Source: Pseudactinotalea sp. HY158 (GTDB lineage Bacteria; Actinomycetota; Actinomycetes; Actinomycetales; Beutenbergiaceae). Taken from it: a DNA stretch of 64,000 bases. Below the pieces are notes generated by a model. The model ran no database searches. It saw nothing but the letters and a program-made list of their open reading frames with translations, and was not told the origin of the DNA. Shown here one piece after another: positions 17,663 through 28,195 of this stretch; the stretch's first letter is position 1; each line of letters opens with the position of its first letter. The translations under genes and the position numbers were made by a program. The stretch lies in NCBI RefSeq assembly GCF_009660225.1, contig NZ_CP045920.1, positions 434,001 through 498,000 on the forward strand, written 5' to 3'.

Positions 17663-18844
17663 ATGCCGGCCCTCGACCCCGCGACGGCCGCCGTCCGCAC
17701 CGGCGTGCGCTCCCTGCTCGTCGAACGGCTCACCGCCGGCGCGCTCGAGCGCGGAGATCTCGTGCTCGCGGCCTGCTCGGGCGGAGCGGACTCCCTCGCG
17801 CTCGCGGCCCAGCTCGCGTTCTGTGCGCCGCGGCTCGGCCTGCGCGCCGGGCTCGTCACCGTGGACCACGCCCTGCAACCCGGCAGCGCCGCCCAGGCCG
17901 CCCGGGTGGCCGAGCAGGGGCGCGCCCTCGGCCTCGACCCGGTGCTCGTGTACCGGGCCGCCGACTCAGCCGGCTCTGCCGGGCCGGAGGGGGAGGCCCG
18001 CAACCGCCGGCTGCGCGCCCTCGCCGACGCCCGCGCCGAGTCGGGCGCGCGCGCCGTCCTGCTCGGCCACACGATGGAGGATCAGGCCGAGACGGTGCTG
18101 CTCGCCCTCGCCCGCGGATCCGGGACCCGGGCGCTCGCCGGCATGGCCGCGGTCCGGGGCCGGCTGTGGCGGCCCCTGCTCGGGGTGCGGCGCGCGCAGA
18201 CCGAGCGCGCCTGCCGCGACCTCGGCCTGGACGTGTGGCACGACCCGACGAACGATCCCGACGGCCCCTGGCGCACGGCGGCCGGGACGGCGCTGCCGCG
18301 GGCGGCCGTGCGGGCTCGGGTCCTGCCCGCGCTCGCGGCGGCGCTCGGCCAGGACCCGGTGTCGGCGCTGGCCCGCACCGCCACCATCGCCGGGCAGGAC
18401 GCCGACCACCTCGACCGGCTCGCGGCCGACGTGCTTGCCGGACTGCTCGAGGGCGAGCCGGATGAGCAGAGTGAGCCGGGTGAGCAGGTTGAGCCGGTTG
18501 AGCCGGGAACGGCCCGCGGTTCCGCCCGGGGAGAGGCGGGGGACGTCGTCCATGCGCTCGCCGTGGCGATCGAGGCATTGGAGCACCTGCCGGCGGCGGT
18601 CCTCGGGCGGGTCCTGCGGGGACTGCTGCTGCACGCCGGGGCGCCGGCGGGGGCGCTCGGCCACGTGCACGTGCTCGCGGTGACGGGGCTGATCGCCGAC
18701 TGGCATGGGCAGGGACCCATCGTGGTGCCGGGCGGAGTCGAGGTCTCGCGCGGATATGGCAGGCTTAGCCTGGTGCGGCCGACCGAACGGCGCCGCAGCG
18801 CCCGAGCCGCCCATCGACCCACTCATCGAACCGCAGGAGAATGA
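17663..18844 (+). CDS. tilS: tRNA(Ile)-lysidine synthase
   Basis: ATP-dependent N-type PP-loop ligase that converts C34 of tRNA-Ile(CAU) to lysidine, letting it read AUA. The signature [10 protein letters not shown] lies near residue 39, followed by [16 protein letters not shown], and [20 protein letters not shown] typical of TilS. The product has 393 residues. A Glu/Pro-rich insertion (about 268-285, [11 protein letters not shown]...) is encoded by a short direct repeat. It starts 3 nt after the previous stop and ends 4 nt before hpt, so it is in the same operon. Confidence 0.93.
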   Translation: MPALDPATAAVRTGVRSLLVERLTAGALERGDLVLAACSGGADSLALAAQLAFCAPRLGLRAGLVTVDHALQPGSAAQAARVAEQGRALGLDPVLVYRAADSAGSAGPEGEARNRRLRALADARAESGARAVLLGHTMEDQAETVLLALARGSGTRALAGMAAVRGRLWRPLLGVRRAQTERACRDLGLDVWHDPTNDPDGPWRTAAGTALPRAAVRARVLPALAAALGQDPVSALARTATIAGQDADHLDRLAADVLAGLLEGEPDEQSEPGEQVEPVEPGTARGSARGEAGDVVHALAVAIEALEHLPAAVLGRVLRGLLLHAGAPAGALGHVHVLAVTGLIADWHGQGPIVVPGGVEVSRGYGRLSLVRPTERRRSARAAHRPTHRTAGE

Positions 18845-18848
18845 CCGC

Positions 18849-19397
18849 GTGCACGCGAGCAACGAGGACTTCGACCGGATTCTCCTCACCGAGGAACAGA
18901 TCGCGGAGCGGCTGACCGAGCTGGCCGCCCGGATCGACGCGGACTACGAGGGGGAGGACCTGCTGCTCATCGGCGTGCTCAAGGGCGCGGTCATGGTCAT
19001 GGCGGACCTCTCGCGCAAGCTGCACACCCGGGTCCGGATGGACTGGATGGCGGTCTCCTCCTACGGTTCCGGCACCCGCTCCTCGGGAGTCGTGCGGATC
19101 CTCAAGGACCTCGACACCGACCTGCACGGACGCCATGTGCTCATCGTCGAGGACATCATCGACTCCGGGCTCACGCTGTCGTGGCTCGCCTCGAACCTGC
19201 GCTCGCGCAACCCGGCCAGCCTCGAGATCGCGGCGCTCCTGCGCAAGCCGGAGGCGCTCCAGGCGAACGTGGACGTGAAGTACGTCGGCTTCGACATCCC
19301 CGGCGAGTTCGTGGTCGGATACGGGCTGGACTGGGACGAGAAGTACCGCAACCTCCCGTTCCTGGCCTCGCTCGCCCCGCACGTGTACAGCGCATGA
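18849..19397 (+). CDS. hpt: Hypoxanthine phosphoribosyltransferase
   Basis: Purine-salvage enzyme making IMP or GMP from hypoxanthine or guanine plus PRPP. The 182-residue length is typical. It carries [11 protein letters not shown] at the N-terminus, [12 protein letters not shown], the PRPP-binding loop [14 protein letters not shown], and [18 protein letters not shown] near the end. The GTG at 18849 (MHASNEDF) matches the family's N-terminus and lies 4 nt after tilS, with GGAG 9 nt upstream. An in-frame ATG farther upstream would overlap tilS heavily and is unlikely. tilS-hpt-ftsH is a common bacterial order. Confidence 0.94.
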   Translation: MHASNEDFDRILLTEEQIAERLTELAARIDADYEGEDLLLIGVLKGAVMVMADLSRKLHTRVRMDWMAVSSYGSGTRSSGVVRILKDLDTDLHGRHVLIVEDIIDSGLTLSWLASNLRSRNPASLEIAALLRKPEALQANVDVKYVGFDIPGEFVVGYGLDWDEKYRNLPFLASLAPHVYSA

Positions 19398-19521
19398 GCG
19401 GTTCCGGCCGGGCCGGGGCACGTGCCCTGGGCGAACGCATGCGGCGCCCGGGCGCCCGTTCGGATACCGTCACCCTCGAGAGAACCATCACCAGGAGGGA
19501 TGGGGGCGACCCCACCAGGAT

Positions 19522-21594
19522 ATGAACTCCAAGAAATTGCTCCGCGGATCGATCATCTGGATCGTCGTCGTGCTCGTGGTCGTCTACTTCGGCATGCGAC
19601 TCCTCGGCGGCGGCAGCCCCCAGGAGATCGACACGTCCGCTGGGCTCGAGCTGCTCGCCGGGGACACGGTCGAGCAGGTCGAGATGACCGATGGTTATCA
19701 GCGGGTCGACCTCACCCTGACCAAGGACTTCAAGGTCGGCGGCGAGGACAAGGGCAAGCTCGTCCGGTTCTACTACACGGCGCCGCAGGGCCCGGCCGTG
19801 GTCGAGGCCGTGACCAAGGCCGATCCGCCCAAGGGCTACAACTCCGTGGTGCCGCAGTCGCCGTGGTGGTCCTCGCTGCTCATGACCATGCTCTCCGTGC
19901 TGCTGCTGGTCGGGGTGTTCTGGTTCCTCATGAGCCGCATGCAGGGCGGCAACTCGAAGATGATGAACTTCGGCAAGTCGAAGGCCAAGCAGGTGTCGAA
20001 GGAGACGCCGACGGCCACGTTCGCCGACGTGGCGGGCGTCGAGGAGGCGGTCGAGGAACTCGGCGAGATCAAGGAGTTCCTCACCGAGCCCGCGCGGTTC
20101 CAGGCCGTCGGCGCCAAGGTGCCCAAGGGGGTGCTGCTCTACGGCCCGCCGGGCACCGGGAAGACCCTGCTCGCCCGGGCGGTCGCGGGCGAGGCCGGGG
20201 CCCCGTTCTACTCCATCTCCGGTTCGGACTTCGTGGAGATGTTCGTCGGCGTCGGGGCCTCGCGCGTGCGCGACCTGTTCGAGCAGGCGAAGGCGAACGC
20301 CCCGGCGATCATCTTCATCGACGAGATCGACGCGGTCGGGCGCCACCGCGGCGCCGGGCTCGGCGGCGGCCACGACGAGCGCGAGCAGACCCTCAACCAG
20401 ATGCTCGTCGAGATGGACGGCTTCGACGCGACGACGAACGTCATCATGATCGCCGCCACGAACCGCCCGGACATCCTCGACCCGGCGCTGCTGCGGCCGG
20501 GCCGATTCGACCGACAGGTCGCGGTCGAGGCCCCCGACCTCAAGGGCCGCGAGGCGATCCTGGCCGTGCACGCCAAGGGCAAGCCGATGGCCCCGGACGT
20601 GGACATGCACACCGTGGCCAAGCGGACCCCGGGATTCACCGGGGCGGATCTCGCGAACGTGCTCAACGAGGCCGCGATCCTCACCGCGCGCTCGGGCCGG
20701 CCGGTCGTGAGCAACGGCGACCTGGACGAGGCCATCGACCGGGTGATCGCCGGGCCGCAGAAGAAGACCCGCGTGATGAACGAGAAGGAACGCAAGATCA
20801 CGGCCTATCACGAGGGCGGGCACGCCCTCGTGGCCGCGGCGCTGCGCTACACCGACCCGGTGACCAAGGTGACGATCCTGCCCCGCGGGCGCGCCCTCGG
20901 CTACACGATGGTCATGCCCGCGGAGGACAAGTACTCGGTCACCCGCAACGAGCTGCTCGACCAGCTCGCCTACGCGATGGGCGGGCGGGTCGCCGAGGAG
21001 CTCGTCTTCCACGACCCCACCACGGGTGCGTCGAACGACATCGAGAAGGCCACGGCCACCGCCCGCAAGATGATCAAGGAATACGGCATGAGCGAACGGG
21101 TCGGCGCGATCCGGCTCGGCCAGGCCGACGGCGAGGTCTTCCTCGGCCGCGACATGGGGCATCAGCGCGAGTACTCCGAGGAGATCGCCGGGCTGGTCGA
21201 CGAGGAGAGCCGGCGGCTCATCGAGTCCGCGCACGACGAGGCGTGGGAGATCCTCACGACCTACCGGGCCGTGCTCGACGACCTCGCGCTCGAGCTGCTC
21301 GAGCGGGAGACCCTCAACGAGCAGGAACTGGCCGAGGTGTTCGCACCGATCGTCAAGCGCGATGCCCGACCGGTGTGGCTCTCCAGCCAGAGCCGCGGGG
21401 TCTCGGACATTCCGCCGGTGCGCTCCTCAAAGGAGATCGCCGCCGGGGACGCGCCGATGCTGCCGCAGGACGAGGCCGCCGCGGCCGGCGAGATCGACGA
21501 ACCGACCCAGCGGCCGCCCTCACCCCAGGCGCCCCACCCGGGCGGCGGCGGGCTCACCCCGCCCCACCCGGACGAGGACCAGGGGCAGGAATGA
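19522..21594 (+). CDS. ftsH: ATP-dependent zinc metalloprotease FtsH
   Basis: Membrane AAA+ protease that degrades misfolded and regulatory proteins. Two membrane helices (about 8-26 and 114-133) flank a short outer domain. The AAA domain has Walker A GPPGTGKT, Walker [10 protein letters not shown] and the second region of homology [20 protein letters not shown]. The protease domain has [11 protein letters not shown] (HExxH) and the distal Asp ligand region [13 protein letters not shown]. At 690 residues it is normal, with a Pro-rich tail ([15 protein letters not shown]) as in actinobacteria. The stop overlaps folE (ATGA). Confidence 0.97.
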   Translation: MNSKKLLRGSIIWIVVVLVVVYFGMRLLGGGSPQEIDTSAGLELLAGDTVEQVEMTDGYQRVDLTLTKDFKVGGEDKGKLVRFYYTAPQGPAVVEAVTKADPPKGYNSVVPQSPWWSSLLMTMLSVLLLVGVFWFLMSRMQGGNSKMMNFGKSKAKQVSKETPTATFADVAGVEEAVEELGEIKEFLTEPARFQAVGAKVPKGVLLYGPPGTGKTLLARAVAGEAGAPFYSISGSDFVEMFVGVGASRVRDLFEQAKANAPAIIFIDEIDAVGRHRGAGLGGGHDEREQTLNQMLVEMDGFDATTNVIMIAATNRPDILDPALLRPGRFDRQVAVEAPDLKGREAILAVHAKGKPMAPDVDMHTVAKRTPGFTGADLANVLNEAAILTARSGRPVVSNGDLDEAIDRVIAGPQKKTRVMNEKERKITAYHEGGHALVAAALRYTDPVTKVTILPRGRALGYTMVMPAEDKYSVTRNELLDQLAYAMGGRVAEELVFHDPTTGASNDIEKATATARKMIKEYGMSERVGAIRLGQADGEVFLGRDMGHQREYSEEIAGLVDEESRRLIESAHDEAWEILTTYRAVLDDLALELLERETLNEQELAEVFAPIVKRDARPVWLSSQSRGVSDIPPVRSSKEIAAGDAPMLPQDEAAAAGEIDEPTQRPPSPQAPHPGGGGLTPPHPDEDQGQE

Positions 21595-22166
21595 CGAGCC
21601 CGCACTACGACGAGGAGCGGGCGGCGGCGGCGGTCCGGGAGTTCCTCATCGCGGTCGGCGAGGATCCCGACCGGCCCGGCCTGCTCGACACCCCCGCGCG
21701 CGTGGCCCGCGCCTACCGGGAGCTGTTCTCGGGGATCGGCCAAGATCCCGCGGACGTGGTCCGCACGTTCTTCGACCTCGGCCACGAGGAGATCGTGCTC
21801 GTGCGCGACATCGAGGTGTTCTCCACCTGTGAGCACCATCTCCTGCCCTTCCACGGCGTCGCGCACGTGGGGTACATCCCCTCGGCGAGCGGCCGGGTGA
21901 CGGGCCTGAGCAAGGTCGCCCGCCTCGTCGACGTGTTCGCCCGCCGGCCGCAGGTGCAGGAGCGACTCACCGGCGAGATCGCCGATGCCCTCGTGGAACT
22001 CGTGGACGCCTCCGGGGTCATCGTGGTGATGGACTGCGTGCACCTGTGCATGTCGATGCGCGGCGTGCGTAAGGGCGGCGCCCGCACCGTCACCTCCGCG
22101 GTCCGCGGCCAGATGCGCGACACGACCACGCGCGCCGAGGTCCTCAGCCTGATTCACCAGGGCTGA
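21591..22166 (+). CDS. folE: GTP cyclohydrolase I
   Basis: First enzyme of folate synthesis, turning GTP into dihydroneopterin triphosphate. It has 191 residues. Zinc ligands and active-site residues are visible in [12 protein letters not shown] and in [35 protein letters not shown] and the C-terminal TRAEVLSLI are family signatures. The ATG overlaps the ftsH stop by 4 nt. It heads the folate block folE-folP-folBK. Confidence 0.96.
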   Translation: MTSPHYDEERAAAAVREFLIAVGEDPDRPGLLDTPARVARAYRELFSGIGQDPADVVRTFFDLGHEEIVLVRDIEVFSTCEHHLLPFHGVAHVGYIPSASGRVTGLSKVARLVDVFARRPQVQERLTGEIADALVELVDASGVIVVMDCVHLCMSMRGVRKGGARTVTSAVRGQMRDTTTRAEVLSLIHQG

Positions 22167-22174
22167 GGCTCGCC

Positions 22175-22180
22175 TAGGCT
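22175..22180 (+). promoter_or_regulatory. Probable -10 box (TAGGCT) of a leaderless promoter before folP
   Basis: The box ends 7 nt before the GTG of folP and would give an internal start within the folate operon. Confidence 0.5.
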
Positions 22181-22187
22181 GGCCCCC

Positions 22188-23018
22188 GTGAATGCACGCA
22201 CGCAGGTGATGGGCGTGGTCAACGTCACCCCCGATTCCTTCAGCGACGGCGGGCAATGGCTTGACCACGAGGTCGCGGTGGCCCACGCCCGTCACCTCCT
22301 CGCCCAGGGCGCCGACCTCGTCGACGTCGGCGGGGAGTCGACCCGGCCCGGCGCGGCCCGGGTGCCGGTCGCCGAGGAACTGCATCGGATCATCCCGGTC
22401 GTGGCGGAGCTGGCCGCCGAGGGGGCGCGCGTGAGCGTCGACACGATGCGCACCGAGGTCGCCGCCGCGGCGCTCGACGCCGGAGCCGAGCTCATCAACG
22501 ACGTCTCGGGCGGCCGGGCGGATCCGCAGATGCCGGCCCTCATCGCCGAGCGCGGCTGCCGATACGTGCTGAGCCACTGGCGCGGGCACTCCGACGTGAT
22601 GAACTCCCTCGGCCGGTACCGCGACGTCGTGGCGGAGGTGAGCGCCGAGCTGCTCGCCCAGGTCGCCGTCTTCCGCGCCGCGGGCGTGGACCCGGACCGG
22701 ATCGTGCTGGACCCGGGCCTCGGGTTCGCCAAGGACGCCGCCGCGAACTGGCAGCTGCTCGCCCACATCGAGGAGCTCACCGCTCTCGGTCACGAGGTGC
22801 TCATCGGGGCCTCCCGCAAGCGCTTCCTGGGGGAGCTGCTCGCGCACGACGGGGCCGAGTCCCTCCCGCTGTTCCGCGATCGGGCCACCGCCGCGGTCAC
22901 CGCCCTCATGGCGGAGCGGGGAGTATGGGGGGTGCGGGTGCATGAAGTGAGCGCCTCCGTCGACGCGATCCGGGTCGCCGGGGCGTTGCGCAGGGCGAAG
23001 GACGGGTCGATCGCGTGA
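22188..23018 (+). CDS. folP: Dihydropteroate synthase
   Basis: Joins p-aminobenzoate to the pterin pyrophosphate; the sulfonamide target. The product is 276 residues with GVVNVTPDSFSDGG at the N-terminus, DVGGESTRPGA, INDVSGGRAD, VLDPGLGFAK and GASRKRFLG, all standard pterin- and PABA-binding segments. The GTG at 22188 begins directly before the first strand. A TAGGCT box 7 nt upstream suggests its own leaderless start in addition to readthrough from folE. Confidence 0.96.
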   Translation: MNARTQVMGVVNVTPDSFSDGGQWLDHEVAVAHARHLLAQGADLVDVGGESTRPGAARVPVAEELHRIIPVVAELAAEGARVSVDTMRTEVAAAALDAGAELINDVSGGRADPQMPALIAERGCRYVLSHWRGHSDVMNSLGRYRDVVAEVSAELLAQVAVFRAAGVDPDRIVLDPGLGFAKDAAANWQLLAHIEELTALGHEVLIGASRKRFLGELLAHDGAESLPLFRDRATAAVTALMAERGVWGVRVHEVSASVDAIRVAGALRRAKDGSIA

Positions 23019-23027
23019 GGAGCGGAC

Positions 23028-25400
23028 ATGAGTGCTGAAGACGTCATCCGGCTGGTCGGGCTGACCGGGTCGGGCAACCACGGCGTGCTCGCCGACGAGC
23101 GGGCGCAGGCGCAGCCGTTCTCGGCCGATCTCACGCTGTACGTCGACACCGCCGCGGCTGCACGCACCGACGACCTCGTGCACACGATCGACTACAGCGC
23201 CCTCGCCCGCGAGGTGACGGGGGTCCTCACCGGCAGCCCGGTCAACCTCATCGAGACCCTCGCGGCCCGCATCGCCGACGTCGCGCTCTCGTACGGGGCG
23301 AGCCGCGCCGACGTCGTCGTGCACAAGCCCGAGGCCCCCGTCGGCGTGCCGTGCGCCGACGTCGAGGTGCGGATCACCCGCACCGCCCCGACCGGCGCGT
23401 TCGCCGGAAGCGCGGGCCCGGGGCTCTCGCTCGCGGAGCTCAGGGACGGCGCAGCCCGGCCCCCGCAGGCGGCCGAGCCCGCCGTAGTGCCTGCCGTGGC
23501 CCCCGTGACCGCGGTCCCGGCCCCGGCACCCGCGTCGCAGCCGGCCCCGGTGGCCGCGGCATCCGAGTACGAGTTGAGCGAGGGCGTGCCCTCGACCGCC
23601 GGGGCCACGACCGCGGACGTCCTGCGGAGCGCACCGTCCTCCCCCGCCGAGGTGGTCCTGGCTCTCGGCGGGAACATCGGCGACGTGCGGGAGACGCTGC
23701 GGGGCGCCGTCCAGGCGCTCGACGAGGTCGAGGGACTGACGATCCTCGACGTCTCCCCGCTCGCGCGGACCGCGGCGGTGACGATGCCCGACGGCGTCGC
23801 CCAGCCCGACTATCTCAACGCGGTCCTCATCGCCACCACGACCCTGTCGCCGCTCGACCTGCTCGCCGTGGCGCATGCGATCGAGCGGCAGTTCGGGCGC
23901 GAGCGCACCGGTAAGTGGACCGAGCGCACCCTCGACGTCGACCTGATCCTCTACGACGGCGTGACCTCCGACGACCCCGAGCTCTCGCTTCCCCACCCGC
24001 TCGCCCGGGAGCGGGCCTTCGTGCTCGTGCCCTGGTCGCACGCGGATCCCGAGGCGTTCCTGCCGGGGTACGGCGGCGGCGCCGTCGCCGAGCTGGCCGA
24101 GCTGGCCCCGGACCGGGACGGCGTTCGCTGGCTCGCGCTCGACTGGCTCGACTCCTCCACCAGCGGCGCCCTGAACGAGGCCCCGCCGCGCTCCATGGCG
24201 GTCGCGCCGCCGGCGGGCCCTGCGGCCGGCGGCATCGAGCCCGAGGAGTCAGTGCCGCAGGTGCCGCAGGTGCCGGAGGTGCCGGAGGTGCCGGAGGTGC
24301 CGGAGGTGCCGGAGGTGGTGGACGGGGAGCCGACCGGCGAACAGCCCGACCAACCGGCCGAGCAGCCGGATGTCGAGCCCGATGTCGGGCAGCCGGCGCC
24401 GACGGGCTCTGCTGCCGCGGAGGACCCTGCTGCCGCGGAGGACCCTGCTGCCGCGGCGGAGTCCGTGCCGCCGGTGCCGCCGATTCCGCCGATGCCCGCG
24501 GAGCCCCCGGCGGCCACTCCGGGCGAGGGGGAGGCGGCCGCGAGCCTCGAGCAGCCCGACGCGAACGCGGAGCAGCCGGGTTCCGCAGACTCACTCGACC
24601 AGCCAGGCGACCAGGCTGCCGACCAGCCTGCTGCCCAGCACCCGCCCGCGACGGAACCGGAGCCCGACCGGGCCGAACAGTACGAACAGTACGAACAGTA
24701 CGAACAGGCCGAGTCTGCCGGACAGGCCGAGCAGGCACAGGCCTCGGTCTTCGACGACGAGGCGACCCCGCCGAGCCGGCGTGCGCTCCGGGCGGCCGGG
24801 GAGGCGGCCGAGGCCGGACCGGCCGCCTTCGCGCCCCCGGTGGACCCGGGCGCGACAGTGGACCCGGGCGCGCCGGCTCCCGCCGCGCCTGCCTCCACAT
24901 CGCCTGCCTCCGCATCGCCTGCCCCCGGATCGGCGCCCGCAGTGGCCGAGTGGCTCGCGTCCCGGCCCACGAGTGTCGGCCGCGCCGTCCCGCCCGTCGC
25001 CCCCGTCCCGCCCGTTGCCCCCGTCGAGCCGGTCGTCCCGGTCCCGCCCGTCGCCCCGGTCGAGCCGGAGCCCGGGTTCTCGGCACCGCGTGCCGCGTCG
25101 ATTCCAGGGCCTCACCCAGCCGACCCAGCCAACCCAGCCGACCCGGCCGACCCAGCCAACCCAGCCGACCCGGCCGACCCAGCTGCGTCCGCCGATCCAG
25201 TTGCGTCCGCCGATCCAGCTGTGTCCGCCGATCCCGCCGATCCGGCCGGCCCTGCCGATCCAGTCGGCTCGGCCGGGCCCGGCCACCCCGGCGATGCGCC
25301 CGCGGCGTCCGGGGCGCTCCCATGGCTCCCCGGGGACGAGGGGGAGCGGCCCTCGGCGGCCCCCAAGTGGGCCCGGGTGCGGCGGGACGAGGCCGAGTAG
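23028..25400 (+). CDS. folB-folK: Fused dihydroneopterin aldolase / HPPK with a long low-complexity tail
   Basis: One 790-residue frame joins two consecutive folate enzymes. Residues about 5-120 are FolB, with GNHGVLADE, IDYSALARE, NLIETLA and VHKPEAPVG containing the catalytic Lys. An Ala/Pro linker (about 135-205) leads to FolK at about 207-370, with LALGGNIGDV, GKWTERTLDVDLILYDG and LPHPLARERAFVLVPW. Residues about 385-790 form a Pro/Ala/Glu/Asp-rich region without a domain. It contains runs of PEV triplets, DPAAAE, EQY, VAPVPP and a final array of ADPANPADP repeats, and ends in a charged WARVRRDEAE. Each enzyme normally exists without such a tail. The frame is continuous with no stop, so it is probably one polypeptide. 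Confidence 0.92.
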   Translation: MSAEDVIRLVGLTGSGNHGVLADERAQAQPFSADLTLYVDTAAAARTDDLVHTIDYSALAREVTGVLTGSPVNLIETLAARIADVALSYGASRADVVVHKPEAPVGVPCADVEVRITRTAPTGAFAGSAGPGLSLAELRDGAARPPQAAEPAVVPAVAPVTAVPAPAPASQPAPVAAASEYELSEGVPSTAGATTADVLRSAPSSPAEVVLALGGNIGDVRETLRGAVQALDEVEGLTILDVSPLARTAAVTMPDGVAQPDYLNAVLIATTTLSPLDLLAVAHAIERQFGRERTGKWTERTLDVDLILYDGVTSDDPELSLPHPLARERAFVLVPWSHADPEAFLPGYGGGAVAELAELAPDRDGVRWLALDWLDSSTSGALNEAPPRSMAVAPPAGPAAGGIEPEESVPQVPQVPEVPEVPEVPEVPEVVDGEPTGEQPDQPAEQPDVEPDVGQPAPTGSAAAEDPAAAEDPAAAAESVPPVPPIPPMPAEPPAATPGEGEAAASLEQPDANAEQPGSADSLDQPGDQAADQPAAQHPPATEPEPDRAEQYEQYEQYEQAESAGQAEQAQASVFDDEATPPSRRALRAAGEAAEAGPAAFAPPVDPGATVDPGAPAPAAPASTSPASASPAPGSAPAVAEWLASRPTSVGRAVPPVAPVPPVAPVEPVVPVPPVAPVEPEPGFSAPRAASIPGPHPADPANPADPADPANPADPADPAASADPVASADPAVSADPADPAGPADPVGSAGPGHPGDAPAASGALPWLPGDEGERPSAAPKWARVRRDEAE

Positions 25401-25406
25401 AGGCGC

Positions 25407-25895
25407 ATGAACCCGATCCGGCCGTTGCGCATCCGCGTCGTCGCGCTCATCTTCCTGCTCAGTGCCGCGGGCTTCACGATCGGGCTGCGACTCCTGGAGA
25501 GGCACGGCACCGACCCGGTCCGGCTGTCCGGGGCCGTCGTGGTCGTCCTCCTGCTCGCAGCGGTGGCCGTGGCGGCGCTCGGGCTGCGGATCCGCCGCTG
25601 GATCCGGCGCGGCGAGCACATCGACCCCATCGGGGCCACCCGCACCCTCGTGCTCGGGCAGGCCGCGGGCATCGCCGGGGCGCTCCAGGCCGGCTACTGC
25701 GCGGGCCAGGTGCTCGTGAGCATCCCCCGCCTCCCCGCCCCCGAACCACAGCTCGTGCTCGTGACCGCCGCGGCCGCCCTCGTGGCCGCGCTGGCGCTCG
25801 CGGGCGCCGGCCTGCTCGCCCAGTGGTGCTGCCGGATCCCGCCGGACGACGACGACCCCGAGAACCGCCCGCCCGGACCGCCCCGGGCCGCCTGA
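25407..25895 (+). CDS. DUF3180 membrane protein
   Basis: A 162-residue integral membrane protein with four predicted helices (about 10-28, 40-60, 82-105, 115-137) and an Asp/Pro-rich cytoplasmic tail (DDDDPENRPPGPP). It matches the actinobacterial DUF3180 family, which is typically found next to folK. Its role is unknown. It starts 6 nt after folBK, in the same transcription unit. Confidence 0.82.
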   Translation: MNPIRPLRIRVVALIFLLSAAGFTIGLRLLERHGTDPVRLSGAVVVVLLLAAVAVAALGLRIRRWIRRGEHIDPIGATRTLVLGQAAGIAGALQAGYCAGQVLVSIPRLPAPEPQLVLVTAAAALVAALALAGAGLLAQWCCRIPPDDDDPENRPPGPPRAA

Positions 25896-25913
25896 CCGCC
25901 CCGGGATGGAACA

Positions 25914-26411
25914 ATGGCGATCACTATGACTTCCTCCCCCTTCGACCTCGACGGTGCCACGTGGGTGAGCGTCTCCCGGCGACTCATCACGGTCCGCGTC
26001 TGGATCTGCCTCATCAGCCTCGGCATCCCGCTCCTTGCCGGAATCGTGCTCGGCGTCGTCTTCGGTGGGTGGCTCTGGATCGTGCCGGGGGTCATCGCGC
26101 TGCTGCTCGCCTGGCTGCTGTGGCTCGTGCCACGGCAGGTACCGGCGATCGGGTACGCCGAACTCGACGATGAACTCGCGATTCGCAAGGGCATCATGTT
26201 CCGCACCCTCACGCTCGTGCCCTACGGGCGCATGCAGTACATCGAGGTGGATGCCGGGCCGGTCGCACACAAGAACGGCATCGCCACGATCACCCTGCAC
26301 ACCGCCTCGGCCAGTTCCGACGCCGAGATCCCCGGCGTGCCCGAGGCGGAGGCCTCCCGGCTGCGGGACCGGCTCACCCGCCGCAGCGAGAGCATGCTGG
26401 CGGGTCTGTGA
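25914..26411 (+). CDS. PH-domain membrane protein (YdbS-like)
   Basis: A small 165-residue protein with two membrane helices (about 29-46 and 50-66) followed by a bacterial PH domain (bPH2, DUF304): AIRKGIMFRTLTLVPYGRMQYIEVDAGP. Homologous YdbS/YdbT pairs in Bacillus have been linked to tolerance of membrane-active agents. Here it overlaps the next, larger PH protein by 4 nt, reproducing the paired arrangement. An internal ATG at 25926 is an alternative start. Confidence 0.85.
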   Translation: MAITMTSSPFDLDGATWVSVSRRLITVRVWICLISLGIPLLAGIVLGVVFGGWLWIVPGVIALLLAWLLWLVPRQVPAIGYAELDDELAIRKGIMFRTLTLVPYGRMQYIEVDAGPVAHKNGIATITLHTASASSDAEIPGVPEAEASRLRDRLTRRSESMLAGL

Positions 26412-28195
26412 CCTCGACGCCTCCTCCCGACCGCCCGGGAGCCGGCTCGCCCGAGCCGTCTCAGCCCATCGAGCCGACCCGGCCCATCGAGCCGACCCGG
26501 CCCATCGAGCCGGCCCGGCCCATCGAGCCGGCCCGGCCCGTCCACCTGTCCGAGCCTGCCCGGCCGCCCGCGCAGCGTTCGCAGCAGCCCCAGGCGGTCC
26601 GCCCCGAGGTCGACTGGCGCCGCGTGCACCGGGTCACGCCCCTGCTCAACGCCTGGAAGGTCGCCGCGGCGTTCATCGCCTTCGCCGCCTGGCAGGGCGC
26701 GCAGAACCTCGAGGGGGCCGACCTGCCGGGGGTGCAGGTGCTGCTCCTGGTGCTCGGGGTGATCGTGCTCGCCGCGCTCATCGGGCTCGTGTACAACTAC
26801 ATCGCCTGGCGCCGACTCGCCTACGGTTTCGACGACGAGTCGCTCTTCCTGCACCAGGGCGTGCTCTTCCGCAGCCAGCGGCACGTGCGCCTCGACCGCA
26901 TCCAGTCGGTCGACATCAATCAGCCGCTGCTGGCCCGGGCCTTCGGTTTCGCCGCCGTCAAGGTGACCTCCGCGGGCACGTCGGCGAGCAGCCTCACCCT
27001 CGCGTTCGTCACCGAGGCCGAAGGGCACCGGCTCCGCAACGAGATCCTCGCCCGCGCCGCCGGCCTGGACCTGAGTGAGGACGACGGCGCCCCGCCCGCC
27101 GTAGCGCAGGAGGCACCCGAGAGCGTGCTGCTCGAGCTCGAGGCGGGACGGCTGGCCGGATCGCTCCTCCGCTCGCTCGGGCTCGTGCTCGGCGTCGTCG
27201 CCGTGATCGTGCTCCTCGGCGTGGCCGTGGTCACGCGGAACCCCTCGGTCGTGTTCTCGTTCATCGTGCCGATCTTCGCCGTGGGCAGCATGGCGTGGGC
27301 GCGGCTCAACGGCCAGTTCGGGTTCCGGGTGGCCACCTCGCCGGACGGGATCCGCCTGCGCTACGGCATGCTCGCGACGACCTCGCGCACGGTTCCCCCC
27401 GGGCGCGTGCAGGCGCTGCAGCTCACCCAGCCGATCCTGTGGCGGCGCAAGAACTGGTGGCGGGTGGCGGTGACGGTCGCCGGGGACTCCGTGACCGAGG
27501 GGTCGGTCAACCAGCCCGTGCTCTACCCGGTCGCCACCCAGGACGACGCGGCCCTCCTGCTCTCGCTCGTGCTGCCCGATCTGGGCGTCGAGGATCCGCT
27601 GGCCGTGATCGACGCCGCCCTCCGCGGCAGCGGACCGGCCGAGGGGTTCGTGACCACCCCGCGCCGGGCCCGGTTCATCGACCCGCTCGTCTGGCGCCGC
27701 AACGGCTACCGGGCCACCGATACGGCCGTGCTACTGCGCACCGGCCGGGTCTGGCGGTCGCTGACCATCGTGCCGAACGCCCGGATCCAATCCCTCGGAC
27801 TCGATCAGGGCCCCATCGAACGCCGGCTCGACCTCGTGAACGTGGCCGTGCACTCCACGCCCGGCACCATCTCCCCGGCGCTCGCCCACCTCGACTCGGC
27901 CGACGCCTCCCGGTTCCTCGTCGAGCAGTCGGCCCGTGCCCGGGCCGCGCGGGTCTCGGCCGGCCCGGAACGCTGGATGGAGCGGCCCCACGCGGAGCGT
28001 GCCGAGACCCCGGTCACGATCGGGGAAGAGGACGACGCGGGCGGGCGTTCCACGGATACCGCGGGCACAGCCGATATGGCCGATATGGCCGATATGGCAG
28101 ATACGGCAGATACAGCAGATATGGCAGATACAGCTGACCCGCCGGCAACCACCGTTGCGACCGCACCCGTGGCCTCCCCCGATGAACCCCGATGA
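26408..28195 (+). CDS. Multi-PH-domain membrane protein (YdbT-like) with repeat-rich ends
   Basis: Partner of the preceding small PH protein. The 595 residues contain a Pro-rich N-terminus with repeated RPIEP units (about 18-45), and a first membrane pair (about 85-125). A bPH2 domain follows (LFRSQRHVRLDRIQSVDINQP), then a second membrane pair (about 255-290). Further PH units are at RTVPPGRVQALQLTQP and LTIVPNARIQSLGLDQGP. The repeated 'R.QS..(I/L)' pattern marks tandem PH domains. The C-terminus carries a 9-bp DNA repeat giving DMADMADMADTADTAD. Start GTG overlaps the upstream stop. Function is inferred only from the family. Confidence 0.84.
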   Translation: MTSTPPPDRPGAGSPEPSQPIEPTRPIEPTRPIEPARPIEPARPVHLSEPARPPAQRSQQPQAVRPEVDWRRVHRVTPLLNAWKVAAAFIAFAAWQGAQNLEGADLPGVQVLLLVLGVIVLAALIGLVYNYIAWRRLAYGFDDESLFLHQGVLFRSQRHVRLDRIQSVDINQPLLARAFGFAAVKVTSAGTSASSLTLAFVTEAEGHRLRNEILARAAGLDLSEDDGAPPAVAQEAPESVLLELEAGRLAGSLLRSLGLVLGVVAVIVLLGVAVVTRNPSVVFSFIVPIFAVGSMAWARLNGQFGFRVATSPDGIRLRYGMLATTSRTVPPGRVQALQLTQPILWRRKNWWRVAVTVAGDSVTEGSVNQPVLYPVATQDDAALLLSLVLPDLGVEDPLAVIDAALRGSGPAEGFVTTPRRARFIDPLVWRRNGYRATDTAVLLRTGRVWRSLTIVPNARIQSLGLDQGPIERRLDLVNVAVHSTPGTISPALAHLDSADASRFLVEQSARARAARVSAGPERWMERPHAERAETPVTIGEEDDAGGRSTDTAGTADMADMADMADTADTADMADTADPPATTVATAPVASPDEPR

